Part shown: one piece after another, positions 1-11,395 of the stretch
Layout: every line of letters starts with the position of its first letter
Numbering within the stretch: position 1 is the stretch's first letter
DNA from: Alentia gelatinosa
Lineage: Eukaryota; Annelida; Polychaeta; Phyllodocida; Polynoidae
Assembly: GCA_950022655.1 (NCBI GenBank)
Contig: OX465587.1
Span: 33,235,716-33,299,715 of the forward strand
DNA length: 64,000 bases
Reading direction: 5' to 3'
The notes under the pieces: model-generated
What the model was told of the DNA's origin: nothing
Database searches by the model: none
What the model saw: only the letters and a program-made list of their open reading frames with translations
Translations under genes and position numbers: made by a program

Positions 1-1178
1 TCCTGGGTGGAGTCTAGCAGTGTTGGATGGCTTTTTTGGTAGACAGCTGCCGGTTTGTGGGTGTGACCAGCACTGAGACTGCATTCTGGACTGACATATA
101 GTGGTGCTTGGGGTGACTTCAGCTGTCCCAACACCAGGTGGTTAAAGGTCAGGTTGCCTTCCAGAGGATAACATATTGAGTTTCTCTAATGTGTAAGTCA
201 CCTTAATCTACTATTTCTTTCAAATTAATAGCTAATTATAGACAGAATGTGATTCACATATACAATAAATATTCCTGAATCTAAAACATAAATTAGATCA
301 AGAACTAGAACTGAGGACTAATAGATCTATCCATTGGGCTCTACATTAGTTGTTCATGGTGACCTTTGACCTATAACCTATTGACCTAAGACATTATTCT
401 TTAAGATATTCCAAAGAATGTTGTATTAATTTTGAATTGATAAAAAACAAACACCTGCAGGTATGCTATCACATCATCTCATACAATGTTTGATCATTTG
501 CACTTTTTATTGTTCCACCTGTTAGATCTACCTCCAACTTATTTTGTTGCTGACGCACTATGGAACAATAAACCAGGCCCATTTCCTTTGCTAATTCAAT
601 GATATCTGACCTTTGACCCCATCTAGAATGTTAGATTGAACCATTTGGAATATTGCAAGAAGCTCAGAGTGAGGAATTCCCCATCTAAATTTGCAATTTT
701 GCAACCTTTTAGATTTGAGGTTCTTACATAATTCTTATTATGTGATTACAAATATTACCCAAAATGGTGCTTTTGTTGTTAGATGTTCTCTAATTTTCCC
801 TATTTTGTGGTGTTGTCTGTATTTTGCAGTCCACTTTTCGCTACTTTTTAGAGTTTTTGACCTTTGACCCCCAAAAACACCAGAAATGGGTAGTTAGAAT
901 GTTTTTAGAACAAAATGAATACTTCTGATGGAAAGCACATGTCTTACTTAATTAAGATGGTAAGTTTCAATTTTCCATCTTTAACTGACCCAAAGCTGCT
1001 ACCAACCAAATATTGGAGGTCAGAAATAGCCCCCCAGGACCTTTATATAGGTCTATGGTAAGGAAAGGGTTAAAGGTCTACACCTAGCTAGTCTAGGCCT
1101 CTAGGCTTTACATAATGATGTCTCCAATGTACCAATTACAGCAAACAAATTATCCTGAATGAAGTCCAAGCTTTAAGA
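1..1178. other. Noncoding AT-rich sequence
   Basis: No gene, RNA or transposon end is recognisable. All six frames are broken into short ORFs. The motif TGACCTTTGACC or close variants recurs near 359, 607 and 857, always inside unique sequence. It may be a dispersed low-copy motif or chance. Confidence 0.5.
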
Positions 1179-2030
1179 GTGGTCAAAGATATAGGCATTC
1201 ATTCATCAGCCATCGATCAGTTTCCAAGAGGAGGCCAGCAAGCAGGGTCACATACTCTTAAAACCATTAACCTCAAGTTTATCCTACCCCTAATAAAAAA
1301 CTCCATAGGCTTATCATTGGGTCACTGTATTCGGTCTGGAGTTCAGAAAAATGAAAAATATCGCTCTAGTGGGATACACTTCACAAATGACGTCAAGCCT
1401 ATGGGAATCACTACGTCCTTCTACACGTCGGGCCCGAACAGAATTTATACTATATCCCCAGCAGCGGGTAGAATTTCTCAGACGTTCGCCCATAGGTGTA
1501 TAGTAATACTGCTCTCGGCTTCGCCTCGCATAGTACTACTAGATGTGTCATTCCATGTCCTTGAAACTGGTAAAAGCACCTTGGCATGAAAATTTTGTAC
1601 CAAAGGAGAATTGTCTGAGACTAGGGAAAAGGTGTGAAGTATATCCGTCTCAGGTACATTAGTCTCCATGTGCGAATTCCATTTTAGCAACTTTCGCATA
1701 TCGCAAGTAAAGATCACAATATCGCCACATGTGTATTGCACCACTAGCAATATCCCACCACCCATTTTGAAGCCCCTTTTACCCCACTCTGACGGAGCAA
1801 GTCGCATGTGACATTTCCCTTCCAAAAGGGAGAAAGTCGAGTTGACTTCTTTTTCTTGCAACTATGTACCTTTTTACGCCACCTCCAGCTGGGTGGGCCG
1901 CCGGCCAAGGGCCCTGGGGCACGTCCAAAATTCTCAAGCATAGCATGCACACCTACACTGCATGGCTGCCTTGCGATATTTCACTCCTGCGTGTGCACTA
2001 CACTGCGCAAGCCAATGGGATTGCCCCAAT
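1179..2030. other. Noncoding sequence with a foldback remnant
   Basis: No supported gene. Short ORFs on both strands overlap one another and lack splice borders or recognisable domains. Around 1480-1545 there is a weak inverted repeat with the apex CTCGGCTTCGCCTCG, which resembles the apex of other foldback elements in this window, so part of this stretch is probably a decayed foldback element. Confidence 0.35.
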
Positions 2031-2033
2031 ACA

Positions 2034-2570
2034 TCAGGTGGGTGTGGATGGGTGTGGGTGTTGTTGGGGGTGGATGTTGGTTGGTGTTGTGTGAATGTTG
2101 GCGAGTATTTATGGGTGTGGGTGTTGGTGGGTGGGGATGGGTGTGGGTGTTGGTGGGTGGGGATGGGTGTGGGTGTTGGTGGGTGGGGATGGGTATGGGT
2201 GTTGGTGGGTGGGGATGGGTGTGGATGCTGTTGGGTATGGATGTAGGTTGGTGTTGTGTGAATGAAGGTGGGTGTGGATGGGTGTGAGTGTTGGTGTGTG
2301 TGGATGTTGGTTGGTTGGTGTGGGTGTTGGTGGGTGTGAATAGGTGTGGGTGTTGGTGGATATGGATGTTGGTCGGTGATATATGAATGTTTGTGATTGT
2401 GGATAGGTGGGGGTGTTACTGGATGTGGATGTTAGGTGGTGTTGTGTGAATGTTGGTGGGTGTGAATGGGTGTGGGTGTTGGCGAGTGTGGATGGGGGTG
2501 GATGTTGGCTGGTGTTGTGTGAATGTTGATGGGTGTGGGTGTTGGTGGGTCTGGATGTTAGTTGGTTGGT
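2034..2570. repeat. G-rich minisatellite, core unit 26 bp
   Basis: A strand-asymmetric G/T-rich tandem array. Between about 2113 and 2220 the unit is a near-perfect 26-mer containing GGGTGTTGGTGGGTGGGGAT; flanking units diverge and vary in length. Runs of three or four G at short spacing make G-quadruplex formation on the + strand plausible (inference). Confidence 0.9.
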
Positions 2571-2585
2571 GTGGGTATATAAACA

Positions 2586-2733
2586 ATATTACCATGATTT
2601 CGATCTGAGTGGCCGTATTCTCCGAGTAGTTGACGTGTAGTAGTACTCTGAGCGATAGCGAGGAGTATTGCGTAGCGTCTACTACAAGGAGAATACGGCC
2701 ACACAGATCGAAATCATGGTAATGTTGTATTTA
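2586..2733. repeat. Foldback (hairpin) element
   Basis: A long inverted repeat. The left arm starts ATTACCATGATTTCGATCTG and the right arm ends CAGATCGAAATCATGGTAAT; the inner arms CCGTATTCTCC and GGAGAATACGG also pair. The apex holds GCGATAGCGAGG. A relative carrying an insertion lies at 60640-61190. Confidence 0.85.
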
Positions 2734-2739
2734 TTACTC

Positions 2740-3530
2740 ACTTATTTTTAGATTTAAGCAATAAATATGATCGTTAGAAAACTTTTCAACATAGTTAAGA
2801 AGTTATGTTTGGGACTACTTTCATCTCAATGGGACTACTATCATCTCAAAAATCCGTATCCTCCTAGGAGGGTACGCAGCTCCGTATCCTACTCAGAAGC
2901 GATCTGTAAGCTACATAGGCTTATCATGGAGACTCCGTATCCGGTGGGTAATAAGAAAGAATATCTCTAGGTGTGTACAGAAATCCCTTGCAATATCCAA
3001 CCCCCGAAGACCAAGGGACATTTTACCCCAACATTTTCCCCACCCTGCTGTACTGACCATCCGATCCATGTGACATTCTCCATCCAATATAGCAAGCATA
3101 GCCGAAGTGAAAATCTCGCTAAGTGTTCCTTGGCCTTCACAACCATTTTCAAAGTACATTAACTTTTACCCACCCTCCAACACCATTATCATGATTTTTT
3201 AAATTTTGTTATGAAAAACTTTATTCATTCATTTGACATCAAATTACATTCAAATTATATTCAAATTACATTCAAATTACATTCAAATATCTGAGATGGA
3301 CTTTTCTCTGTTCAAAACATGACATGAGACCTGTGGTCAAAGTGTTTTGCTCCCTTTTTATATTTCATATCATCAAATCTTCTTCATTATATGACTTTAA
3401 TTCTATAAATTTCAAAAAGAATTTCAGCAATATACCTTTGATAAACATACCAATCTTTATTTTTGTTTATCAATTCCTACACATAGTATTTAACTACAAC
3501 ATACCAAATATATGATATGTTTACACAACT
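2740..3530. other. Noncoding AT-rich sequence
   Basis: No supported gene. There is a short direct repeat of ATTCAAATTAC-like units at about 3246-3287. The rest shows only short chance ORFs. Confidence 0.5.
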
Positions 3531-3532
3531 AA

Positions 3533-3814
3533 GGCCCGGCGTCCACCTACCACGATATGGCACCGATATGGTCTACGATGCACCTTCCGATGCAAAATCA
3601 AAATCGCGTCGGAAGGACACCTAATATCGGGGCAGTTGACCACGTTTCTGCGATTAGACACCGATAAAAACCCCATACAATGCATGGTGAATTGTCATGT
3701 CTAGACATATGTCTACGATTTTGCACCTTCCCGATATGGCACCGATTTTGACATTTTGTATCGGTGCCATATCGGGAGGTCTACGATTCTATCGTAGTAG
3801 GTGGACGCCGGCCC
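3533..3814. mobile_element. Family A MITE, copy 1 (TWA target)
   Basis: A nonautonomous inverted-repeat element. The left end is GGCCCGGCGTCCACCTACCA and the right end GTAGGTGGACGCCGGCCC; it is flanked by TAA on the left and TTA on the right. It has no ORF. The 3-bp TWA target and TIR structure suggest PIF/Harbinger-type mobilisation (inference). Other copies are at 6230, 13381, 17990, 24655 and 45155. Confidence 0.85.
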
Positions 3815-3829
3815 TTAACCTGTTTCTCT

Positions 3830-4575
3830 TATTTCGGTACAGAGGGGAGGGATTTACGGTAATGATACAGTTTGGTACCAGGTGTGAGCTTGTCCTGTGA
3901 ATCGCAGGAATACAGAACTCTAGACGTCCTGCAGGATGTTTGCACAGACAGTGACAGGTTAATTATCTGACAGGCTACATTTCCGCTTCCTCTCTCACGA
4001 ACCATAAGTGTCTGCAAATCTTACAAGTCCGCCCACGCACACACACTATGTCTATACTTATCGGTCTTCTGCGTGTGTAGCTAGCTCTGGGATTTGGAAA
4101 GTCATCATATATACCTTGATAACCACAGACATTTTATTATGTTAAATTTTCTTACGAGTTTTCGTGTTCACAGGTAGAGTAACATTCATAATGATGACCA
4201 AAAGAGCCAGATGTGCAACAATTATATATTGTAAAGGGGAGAATTGGTGTACAGGTGAACAACAAGATAACAATGAGACCAATATCTAATGAACACTTGT
4301 GGTTAAAAATGTAAATAAGTAAGTACCGTCGAATTGTGATGAAAACAACGGTGACTACTCCACATACGTATGTATTAAATCATAAGAGAGAAGGAACCAA
4401 TGTACAACACAGGGAGCTTGTGTATCATGTAATGAAATGATTTACCCTAATAAAATCTTCAAAAAAAATATCATAAGGTATTCTTCAGAATTCTAATTCT
4501 TGAAGTTTAGAAGTAATTTGCCTTTTTTGGTTGTATCTATGTTGCTAGGATTATTTCAAGGGGGGCAGGGATATA
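3830..4575. other. Noncoding sequence
   Basis: No gene, RNA or repeat end recognised. It contains an AATAAAATC-like sequence near 4449 followed by an A run, which could be a polyadenylation-like or retroposon remnant, but no adjacent coding sequence supports this. Confidence 0.4.
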
Positions 4576-4813
4576 GGTGGAATTCCCACGGTGGTTTCAT
4601 GTACCTCACAGGGTTCAAAATCTCATGAGATATTGTTCTTGTTTAGGGGTAAATGTCGCTTTCAAAATTGCAGGTGAATAAAACATGTCTCAGGAAAATG
4701 GAACCCTACAATTCAGATGAAGAAATTGTGTTGGAGTACCGAATCTCAGCAGGATTTGTCTCAGATAAACACCCTGTGAGGTGTATGAATCCCATCGTGT
4801 GAATCCAACTTTA
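4576..4813. mobile_element. TIR element with GATTCACACGG-type ends
   Basis: Imperfect inverted repeat: the left part reads CACGGTGGTTTCATGTACCT and the right part GATTCACACGATGGGATTCA on the complementary strand. The internal motif CTCAGCAGGATTTGTCTCAG is shared with the amplified copy at 32290-33035. No coding capacity. Confidence 0.65.
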
Positions 4814-4849
4814 GGTAGCAGTCATGCCAGATATAAAATCAATCAAGTG

Positions 4850-5600
4850 AGGGTATATTACAAGATCCAGTTTCAGGACCAGGAAACTGGCAGATATCTG
4901 GGTTTTTTTTAATGAGGTCGATTGTAGAGAAGATCACGTTGTAGAATGTTGGTGTGGGGGGGCTATAAAGGGGGGGCTGTGAGGGGGGCTGTGGGGGGCT
5001 GGTGGAGGGTGACTGCGGTGATGTGGAACTCGGCAAACACGAGTCTGGCAGCGCAAATACAGATTTAGATTTCAGTTCTTGTGGGGTGCGGGTTGGAGAA
5101 GAGAGAGGTGGGTACCGTCTCCTCCCCACAAAGTCCCTGCAAATATTGAACCGGCCCGGTTACTGCATGGCGCCGCCTGGCGGGCGGGCGGGCTGAGGAC
5201 AGCCGGCCGGCTCCGGCTCCTGATTGGTGAATCCCGCAGTGATAAACGCTGGACTCCCGGGCATTCTGGTACCTCCAGAAGCTCCTGAGGGTGGGTGCAG
5301 AGACTGGGTCCTGAATCTCCTCCTTGTGGTAGGAACCAGAGACCTGGTCGTTGAGTTTGGTGGTGGTGGTGGTCGCCCTCCCTGTGTTAACAGATAGGCT
5401 CTGCACCCCCCCCCCCCCCCGGCGTATTGTCCCCCGCCCTCCCCTGTCCCTGTCCCCGGGCCCGCCCCCCATGCCCGCCCCCCGCCCCGCCGCCCCCCGG
5501 CTGCCTGCTCCAGGCAGTCACAGACGGAGAGCAGTCGGCGCGAATCGTCTCTGGGAGGGTAAGGCCAGCATCTGGACGACGGTAGATCCCTCGTAGTTGA
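4850..5600. other. GC-rich, CpG-rich segment; possible minus-strand exon
   Basis: Strong local rise in GC and CpG with poly(G) and poly(C) runs (17 or more C at about 5405-5420) and an inverted CCAAT-type GATTGGTGAAT at about 5222. On the minus strand an acceptor-like CTGTTAACACAG ends near 5381, followed by an open frame to about 5066 with fairly GC-rich third positions. It is a candidate CpG-island promoter or exon of a minus-strand gene, but no protein family is recognised and no second exon was found. Confidence 0.25.
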
Positions 5601-5654
5601 CGTCCTTCTGTCTCATCTCAGACCGCACCGTGCGGCCCCTCCTCACGCCAGATC

Positions 5655-5890
5655 ACTCCCCGTGGACGCTGCGTAGACGCTGCGTAGACGCTGGGTGGAA
5701 TCTGCATTGACGCTGCGTGGACGCTGCGTAGACGCTGCGTAGACCTTGGGTGGACGCTGGGCGGACGCTCTGTAGACGCTGGGTCGACGCTGGACAGACG
5801 CTGCGTAGACGCCGGACAGAAGCGTAGACGCTGCGTAGACGCTGAGCAGACGCTGGACAGAAGCGTAGACGCTGCGTAGACGCGCGGCGC
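5655..5890. repeat. Short-period minisatellite (about 11 bp)
   Basis: Some twenty degenerate copies of an 11-12 bp unit of the type ACGCTGCGTAG, GC-rich and adjoining the CpG-rich segment. ORFs across it are repeat artefacts. Confidence 0.9.
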
Positions 5891-6229
5891 CAACTTCCGG
5901 TGCCAGGACTCTACCCTCCAGACAATCCGCGCGAGAGGAAAAAACCTCAAGGTAAGCAATACCTCTGAAACTGGGGAGTTACAAAATGGAGCACCTCGCT
6001 GAGTTCCATCGAAGTGTTTCCGTGATATGGACGCCATTCTTACCTGCTGAAACTTACCCATTACTTTCTATCGCTAATGTTAACGCTAATATAAGAGCCA
6101 ATATTTGCAGCAGTGATACTATTGTGTGATTATAAGTGAAGGATATTTATCAGTATGTATGTATAATGGATGGTACTCTCCAATCCCTTCACTCACTAAT
6201 GACTCACAGACTGGTTGATGACATTAGTA

Positions 6230-6511
6230 GGTCCGGCGTCCACCTACTACGATATGGCTCCGATATAGTGTACGATGCACCTCCCGATAAAAAATCAAAA
6301 TCGCGTCGGAAGATTACCTAATAACGGGGCAGTTGACCACGTTTCTGCGATTAGACACCGATAAAAACCCCATACAATGCATGGTGGATTGGCATGTCTA
6401 GACAAATGTCTACGATTTTGCACCCTGCCGATATTGCACCGATTTTGACATTTTGTATCGGTGCCATATCGGGAGGTCTACGATTCTATCGTAGTAGGTA
6501 GACGCTGAGCC
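6230..6511. mobile_element. Family A MITE, copy 2
   Basis: Left end GGTCCGGCGTCCACCTACTA, right end GTAGTAGGTAGACGCTGAGCC, followed by TAA. Internal sequence matches copy 1 almost throughout, including the block GACACCGATAAAAACCCCAT. No ORF. Confidence 0.85.
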
Positions 6512-6524
6512 TAAAGATAGTCTT

Positions 6525-6839
6525 AAAGCCTGCCTTCACCTACCAGGTTTCTGCAATTTCGTCTATGACAGCTCACGATAGGCTGCGATGAAAGCGGCAA
6601 TCGTAGAGGTCCCGGTAATTTCCAACATGTTGGAAATTTCGTAGCCTGTCGTAGGGTAGTCGTGGAGCTATCGTGACCATAGTTTTTGTTATTGGTCCTC
6701 CCAAGGCATTGCCACGCTCTACGATTTCAAACTGTTGGACCTATCGGGGACCTCCCGATAGGTCATGATTTCCCCATTTCAAATCGTAGCGATCGGGAAG
6801 CATGTCGTGGCCTATCGTGGTAGGTGGGGGTCCCCTCTT
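6525..6839. mobile_element. TIR element related to the CGTCCACC foldbacks
   Basis: Inverted repeat running from AAGCCTGCCTTCACCTACCA to TGGTAGGTGGGGGTCCCCTC. The internal part is rich in short inverted words such as CTATCGTG and CACGATAG. It lies 13 bp from the family A copy to its left and shares the general end pattern, so it is probably a distant relative. Noncoding. Confidence 0.65.
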
Positions 6840-7385
6840 ACTTGAACAGGCTGCAGGCACACAGGAAGTGATTGAAGCTTTCAACACTACAAGCTGACTG
6901 AAAAAAAGGGAGAAAGCTATTTTAAAAGAGAACGAGAGATGGGCCATACTTTCTTTTACTTATGTAAATAACTTCATTGTCGCTGGCCAACTTCTAGAAT
7001 GAACCAAAGTAGTCTAGTATGAAAGGGAATTCTAAACCTGTAGCATTCACTCTGTCAGGATACACCTGGTTGTATTCTTACATCGGTCTATGGACTCCAT
7101 AGACCAGTTTATTGGGTAAAATCGAAGTATGAATAATATGATAAATAAACCAGATAGTTCAAGGACATTTCAATAATTTCCGTAAAAACAATGATGATTG
7201 AATTCCCGAACGTAAAACTCTTCATATTCTTATTTACATTCACAGTGCGAAATGATCAATATTTGTATTTCATCTTTGGTGGCAACCTTGTTTCCAAATA
7301 TCAACGTTAAGTTTGCCAGTGACGGGTTGGCCTTGTTGTAAGTTAGGATTGGAAGAAGTAGATGGTGAAAGATTAAAAAAAGAAA
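6840..7385. other. Noncoding AT-rich sequence
   Basis: No gene or repeat recognised; the short ORFs show no domain or splice evidence. Confidence 0.5.
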
Positions 7386-7648
7386 GTGATGAGTGTTTGG
7401 TCTGTGTCTCCGTATGCCATCGAGTTTGGAGCGGTCAGGGTTATAAACGAGGCGATAGCCGAGTGAATATTCTGAAGCGCTTCAAACAAAATGGCTATTG
7501 GGGACACAGACCAAACACTTCATTTGTTTCTGATTTTATCTGAGCCTGGATACAGTTATGCCCCATTGAGTATGAGTTACCATACTCGCATGCCTGTTGA
7601 GTACGAGTTCCTAATGTTCAGCCTATGGACGTTTTTACCAAGCTAAGA
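7386..7648. mobile_element. Family G foldback element, copy 1
   Basis: Composite element: a hairpin (GAGTGTTTGGTCTGTGTC pairing with GACACAGACCAAACACTTC) with apex CGAGGCGATAGCCGAGTG, followed by a second block (GTTGAGTACGAGTTCCTAAT and GCCTATGGACGTTTTTACCA). The same two-part order is found at 25024-25282 and 31384-31650, and inverted at 18251-18540. Noncoding. Confidence 0.8.
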
Positions 7649-7649
7649 T

Positions 7650-8270
7650 ATAGCTCTAGAAATAATAGCAGCTGCAATCTTCTATCATAATTATATACCT
7701 ATGAGCGTATGAGACGTATACTATCCGCTGATAGCCATGTAGTAATCATATAATTCAGCAAGGGTGGAGCGTATTTTACCATACGTTCAGAGTGTGAGCG
7801 TATTACACCGCATGCGCAGTGGGTAGGCTACTCACGGGCAAAAACAAAATGGCGGACGGATTACATCGATTCAATTAGCGCTAAATAGATCGGCGAGTTA
7901 ACGTGAACGGAGGCATGTACACTATCGAAATGCAGATTACACACATGAATTACGAAATAACAGCAAAGTACCAAAGGAATCACCGTAGAAAGCGGTTTAA
8001 CTCATATTATGAAGACTTGAAGCAGTTGCTTTACTTCCCTACGCCATTGGTTGCCGATCACTACGGTGGTGGAAGCAAACCTACTGTCCGACAGGATATA
8101 TAATATATGTAAACAAAGCGTCAAAATGTAAACAAACAGCGAAGGACATATTGTTTACACGTAAAACTAATATAAATCTTCTTAGTTTTTAAAATTTGAT
8201 TATATAACATTACGGATTCTCGATACACTAGTGTGTTCCTTTTTATCTAAAAAGAAAAACATAAAATGAT
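7650..8270. other. Noncoding sequence
   Basis: No supported gene. A 66-codon ORF at 7903-8103 has no recognisable domain and no splice context. GTAAACAAA repeats occur near 8107-8135. Confidence 0.45.
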
Positions 8271-8273
8271 AAG

Positions 8274-8345
8274 ATGCCTCCGGGGTTCGAGCCCCCGACT
8301 TTCGGATCCCAAAAGGGATGCCCCAACCACTACACCACCAGGTGC
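8274..8345 (-). tRNA. tRNA-like sequence, probably a tRNA pseudogene or SINE head
   Basis: Read on the minus strand this has a pol III A box (TGGTGTAGTGG, 8338-8328), a B box within a 5-bp T stem (CGGGG/CCCCG, 8297-8281) with a 7-nt loop GCTCGAA, an ATCC/GGAT hairpin in the anticodon position with a TTTT-containing loop, and a T-rich terminator-like TTTTTCTTTT just downstream (about 8260-8250). The acceptor arms (8345-8339 and 8280-8274) do not pair well and the anticodon arm is imperfect, so a functional tRNA is doubtful. Confidence 0.5.
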
Positions 8346-8640
8346 AATATCCATATGACTGCTTGACGGGTGTATATATCTATATGTGTATGTATGTATA
8401 TATGTTTATCTATACATACACATATATATAGTAGCAATATTGTAGGGATACATATCTATCTATATCCTGGCTATAAGACTTAATGCAATGGTTTCAAGGC
8501 TGTATGTATATAATATAGGCAGAATTTGAAGGGTGGAGCGTATGCTATAGTTTGGTTTATCCATGGTGTGCCCAAAGGGGTCTAGAAATGGCTACTTTGG
8601 CTTAATTATTGACATTATTGTAATTATTTCGAGGTATGTA
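8346..8640. other. Noncoding TA-rich sequence
   Basis: A stretch of ATGTATGTATATATGT-type simple sequence at about 8370-8435; nothing else recognised. Confidence 0.5.
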
Positions 8641-8801
8641 ATAATAAGAAAACCGTATACCTGTGTTTGAATTATTATTTCACCTCACCCCTGTCCTCCA
8701 GACATTTAAACCTCGGTCTAAAGGCCTCGGTTAGAATTCCGGGGACAGGGGTTCGGTAAAATAATGATTTGTCCACAGGAATACAGTTTTCTCATATTAC
8801 T
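8641..8801. repeat. Foldback element
   Basis: Inverted repeat between GTAATAATAAGAAAACCGTA and the right-hand TACAGTTTTCTCATATTAC, with an inner hairpin CACCCCTGTCC / GGACAGGGG around CCTCGGTCTAAAGGCCTCGG. The end pattern (TAATAAGAAAAC...) is shared with the hairpin at 55268-55430. Confidence 0.75.
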
Positions 8802-8997
8802 GCAGTACAATACTCCATGGAGAGAAGGTTTTATCGATTCAGGACGAACCAGAAATATAATCTCGTTGAATTCATTTTATTACCATTTATGATAGAGTAA
8901 AACTACAAATGGAGGAGTTTCTACTTAACTTATGTACTACTTCCGGTACGTGACGTCAATGACCATGGAAATCGGCACCGTTGTGCCCAGTAGATTT

Positions 8998-9348
8998 AAC
9001 CCTTTCCCTGCAGCCCCCAGTTCCCCTCCTCAGCATTACACGGCAGGCATTGCTTGCATAAACGACCCTGCTACGGCAGGCACCTTTTTTTTTAATAGTA
9101 ATGTCACATGATGTGTCATGTGATTTGAGCAATTTACCTTGGTAACTGATGATATTTTGTTGTACCAAATCAAAGGTCAATATGGCTTTTATACATTGTC
9201 AAAATTCCTTTTAATTCAAACAATTATTTTGCTATTTATTGATTTTTTGTAAATAAGTACAAATGATGTCTCTAAGATGCCTGGAGACATCTTCCTGCCG
9301 TAGCCAGGGGAATGCCTGGAGGCATCATGCTGCTGTTAAAGGGTTAAC
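8998..9348. mobile_element. TTAACCC-ended MITE, copy 1
   Basis: Ends are TTAACCCTTTCCCTGCAG and CTGTTAAAGGGTTAA, inverted relative to each other. Internal landmarks are TCACATGATGTGTCATGTGA (a palindrome) and GGAATGCCTGGAGGCATCAT. A second copy at 50851-51204 matches along the whole length. Noncoding. Confidence 0.85.
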
Positions 9349-9639
9349 ACTGGAAATATGAAATACAATATTGACGAGATGCTCTGTTCACTTCAGGTCT
9401 TATCTCCAATTTACTTTGACACAAAATTGACATCACTTACAAGAGCAATTAAAGACATATTCTACAACTCATGATGGCGCCACCTGGTGATTTTTAGATA
9501 TTGGCAATTATCAGTAAAAACTGGTTCCTTTGGATTCATTTTTATAAAAATGCCAATTGAGTAAATTGAATGTTTTGTCTAGTTTGTCCAATCCGTGACA
9601 GGTAAAATAGGCCAATAACATTTGTTTGATATACAATGA

Positions 9640-9972
9640 AAATGTACTGGAAAATATGTTTTCCTCAAATTCTTTCAAAAACAAGGACGGTCACCTATGA
9701 ATTTTAAAACTGAAATGTGTAGTACCTTACATCTACTTTATTCTGTGAACGTTTGAGGAAAATGACATGGGTTATATTATGTGAAAAGCAACCAATTTAG
9801 AATTTCTATATTTTCTATTATAAGTTTTTAATAACATTGATGGCTAAATCAAAAAGTAGCACAGTGACCTCCAATTTGTAAGTTAGATATGCATTCTACA
9901 ACACTTAGAGATCATCATATTCAAGTTTCAGGAAAATGACATGGGTTTTGATTTTCAAGCCAAATTGGTTGA
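9640..9972. repeat. Dispersed repeat R, copy 1
   Basis: Matches 12286-12618 over about 330 bp in the same orientation, with many substitutions and small indels. Shared blocks include TTCTTTCAAAAACAAGGACG and GAGGAAAATGACATGGGTT. No ORF; an old duplication or a repeat family of unknown type. Confidence 0.8.
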
Positions 9973-9974
9973 TA

Positions 9975-10257
9975 TACCTTTAAAACAGCATTCTTTGGTA
10001 GAGTGGAATCTGAGCATCCTTCACAATAGGGTCACACATAACCATACGCAGTCATACATGGTCGTGCGCAGTCATACATAGTTACACTGATTCAACATAA
10101 CGACAACATATCCAACTCCAGCAGTTTGTTCAGACATAGCTCGACTTGATCCAATAGAAATCAGTTCAAAGCCCTCAGGTTGAGGAGTAAGGTGATCCTC
10201 AGTAAACACCTCAGAGACGGGTCTGTCCCGGGCTCGGGGCTTGTACTCCTCCACCCG
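9975..10257. other. Noncoding sequence
   Basis: No gene recognised. Short GGTCACACATAACCATACGCAGTCATACATGG-type repeats of about 20 bp occur at 10030-10085. Confidence 0.4.
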
Positions 10258-10303
10258 CCGACCAATGGCACCGATTACTTAGGAGACCCTAAAGTCTCTC
10301 TGT

Positions 10304-10497
10304 AGGCCAGTTTCCATTGGCTGACAAAAACGGTGTAGATTTTCTGTGTTCTTCTAATAGCCTATTTACATTTTGCGTCAGATGTGCTAAAGGTCATTGG
10401 TGGTTCCAGACTGTATCGGTGATGGCAAATGGGAATGGGCTATTAGGTGGACTCAAAAAATCTGCACCGTTTTCGTCGGCCAATGGAAACGGGCCTT
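10304..10497. mobile_element. Family D MITE, copy 1
   Basis: Inverted ends: left GTTTCCATTGGCTGACAAAA, right TTTCGTCGGCCAATGGAAAC followed by GGGCCTTA. The internal block TTCTAATAGCCTATTTACAT pairs with a copy on the other arm. Other copies or parts are at 11207, 23624, 27030, 44194 and 61255. Noncoding. Confidence 0.8.
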
Positions 10498-10499
10498 AA

Positions 10500-11115
10500 G
10501 GTGGACACCAACTCCATGTCAGTTACACATAATCTGTGAGGGTGCAGTGGATACCATGTTTTCAATGCATTTCACATGTGCATACTCATGGAAATACTTT
10601 GAGCCTTGACTGATTTGGTGGGTTGTGGTATTATTTCATAATTTTCGGCAAATTGGTCAGTCACAATTTCAAATGGGCAAATGGAAACGGGCTTTCAGTA
10701 CGAAAATCAGTCAGTGGTCTCTTTTTCCATAACATTCTGACTTAATTGTCAGCATTTTCTGCTCCAATTATTTCAGGCTGAGATTTTACTCTTAATCAAA
10801 TTCAGTGACGCGATCTTACAACTTCCGGGTAGATGACGGTGGAACTTGCAATCACTCTGTGCCTATATGGACGTCAAGTAAATTGATGTTTCCACTGGCT
10901 AATTTTTGGTACCGAACAATTTCTCGGTAAGCATTATTATTCTAAAAACACTGATCAATAGAAACTGAAACACCAGATACATGCCAACTTCCAATATTGA
11001 TGAAAGCGCAATTTCACACCACTGACCACCAAATTATATCATCAACAAAATCAAACAACCAGCTAATTTTTACAAATTTGGTCTAGATCCACCGACAGAC
11101 ATGAGCTCAGTGTCT
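10500..11115. other. Noncoding sequence
   Basis: No gene recognised. A fragment similar to the family D end (AATGGGCAAATGGAAACGGG) occurs at about 10672. Confidence 0.4.
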
Positions 11116-11395
11116 CCTACAAGGATTTATTTCTGGGGTCCCATCACCGAATGATTATTATTTGACCAATGGCACCGATTATTTAGGAGACCCTAAAGTC
11201 TGTCTGTAGGCCCGTTTCCATTGGCTGATAAAAACGGTGTAGATTTTCTGTGTTCTTCTAATAGCCTCTTTACATTTTGCGTCAGATGTGCTAACGGTCC
11301 GTCGGTGGTTCCTGACTGTGTCATTGACTGCCAATGGGAATGGGCTATTAGGATTACAAGGATTTATTTCTGGGGTCCCATCACCGACCGATTAC
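11116..11395. repeat. Duplicated segment carrying a partial family D MITE
   Basis: A block GGATTTATTTCTGGGGTCCC at 11121 recurs at 11361, and the intervening sequence 11163-11350 repeats 10258-10445, including unique flank (GACCAATGGCACCGATTA) outside the MITE. This is a segmental duplication rather than a second independent insertion. Confidence 0.75.

Noticed and set aside
5618..6061. 147-codon minus-strand ORF
   Set aside because: Mostly a translation of the 11-bp minisatellite.
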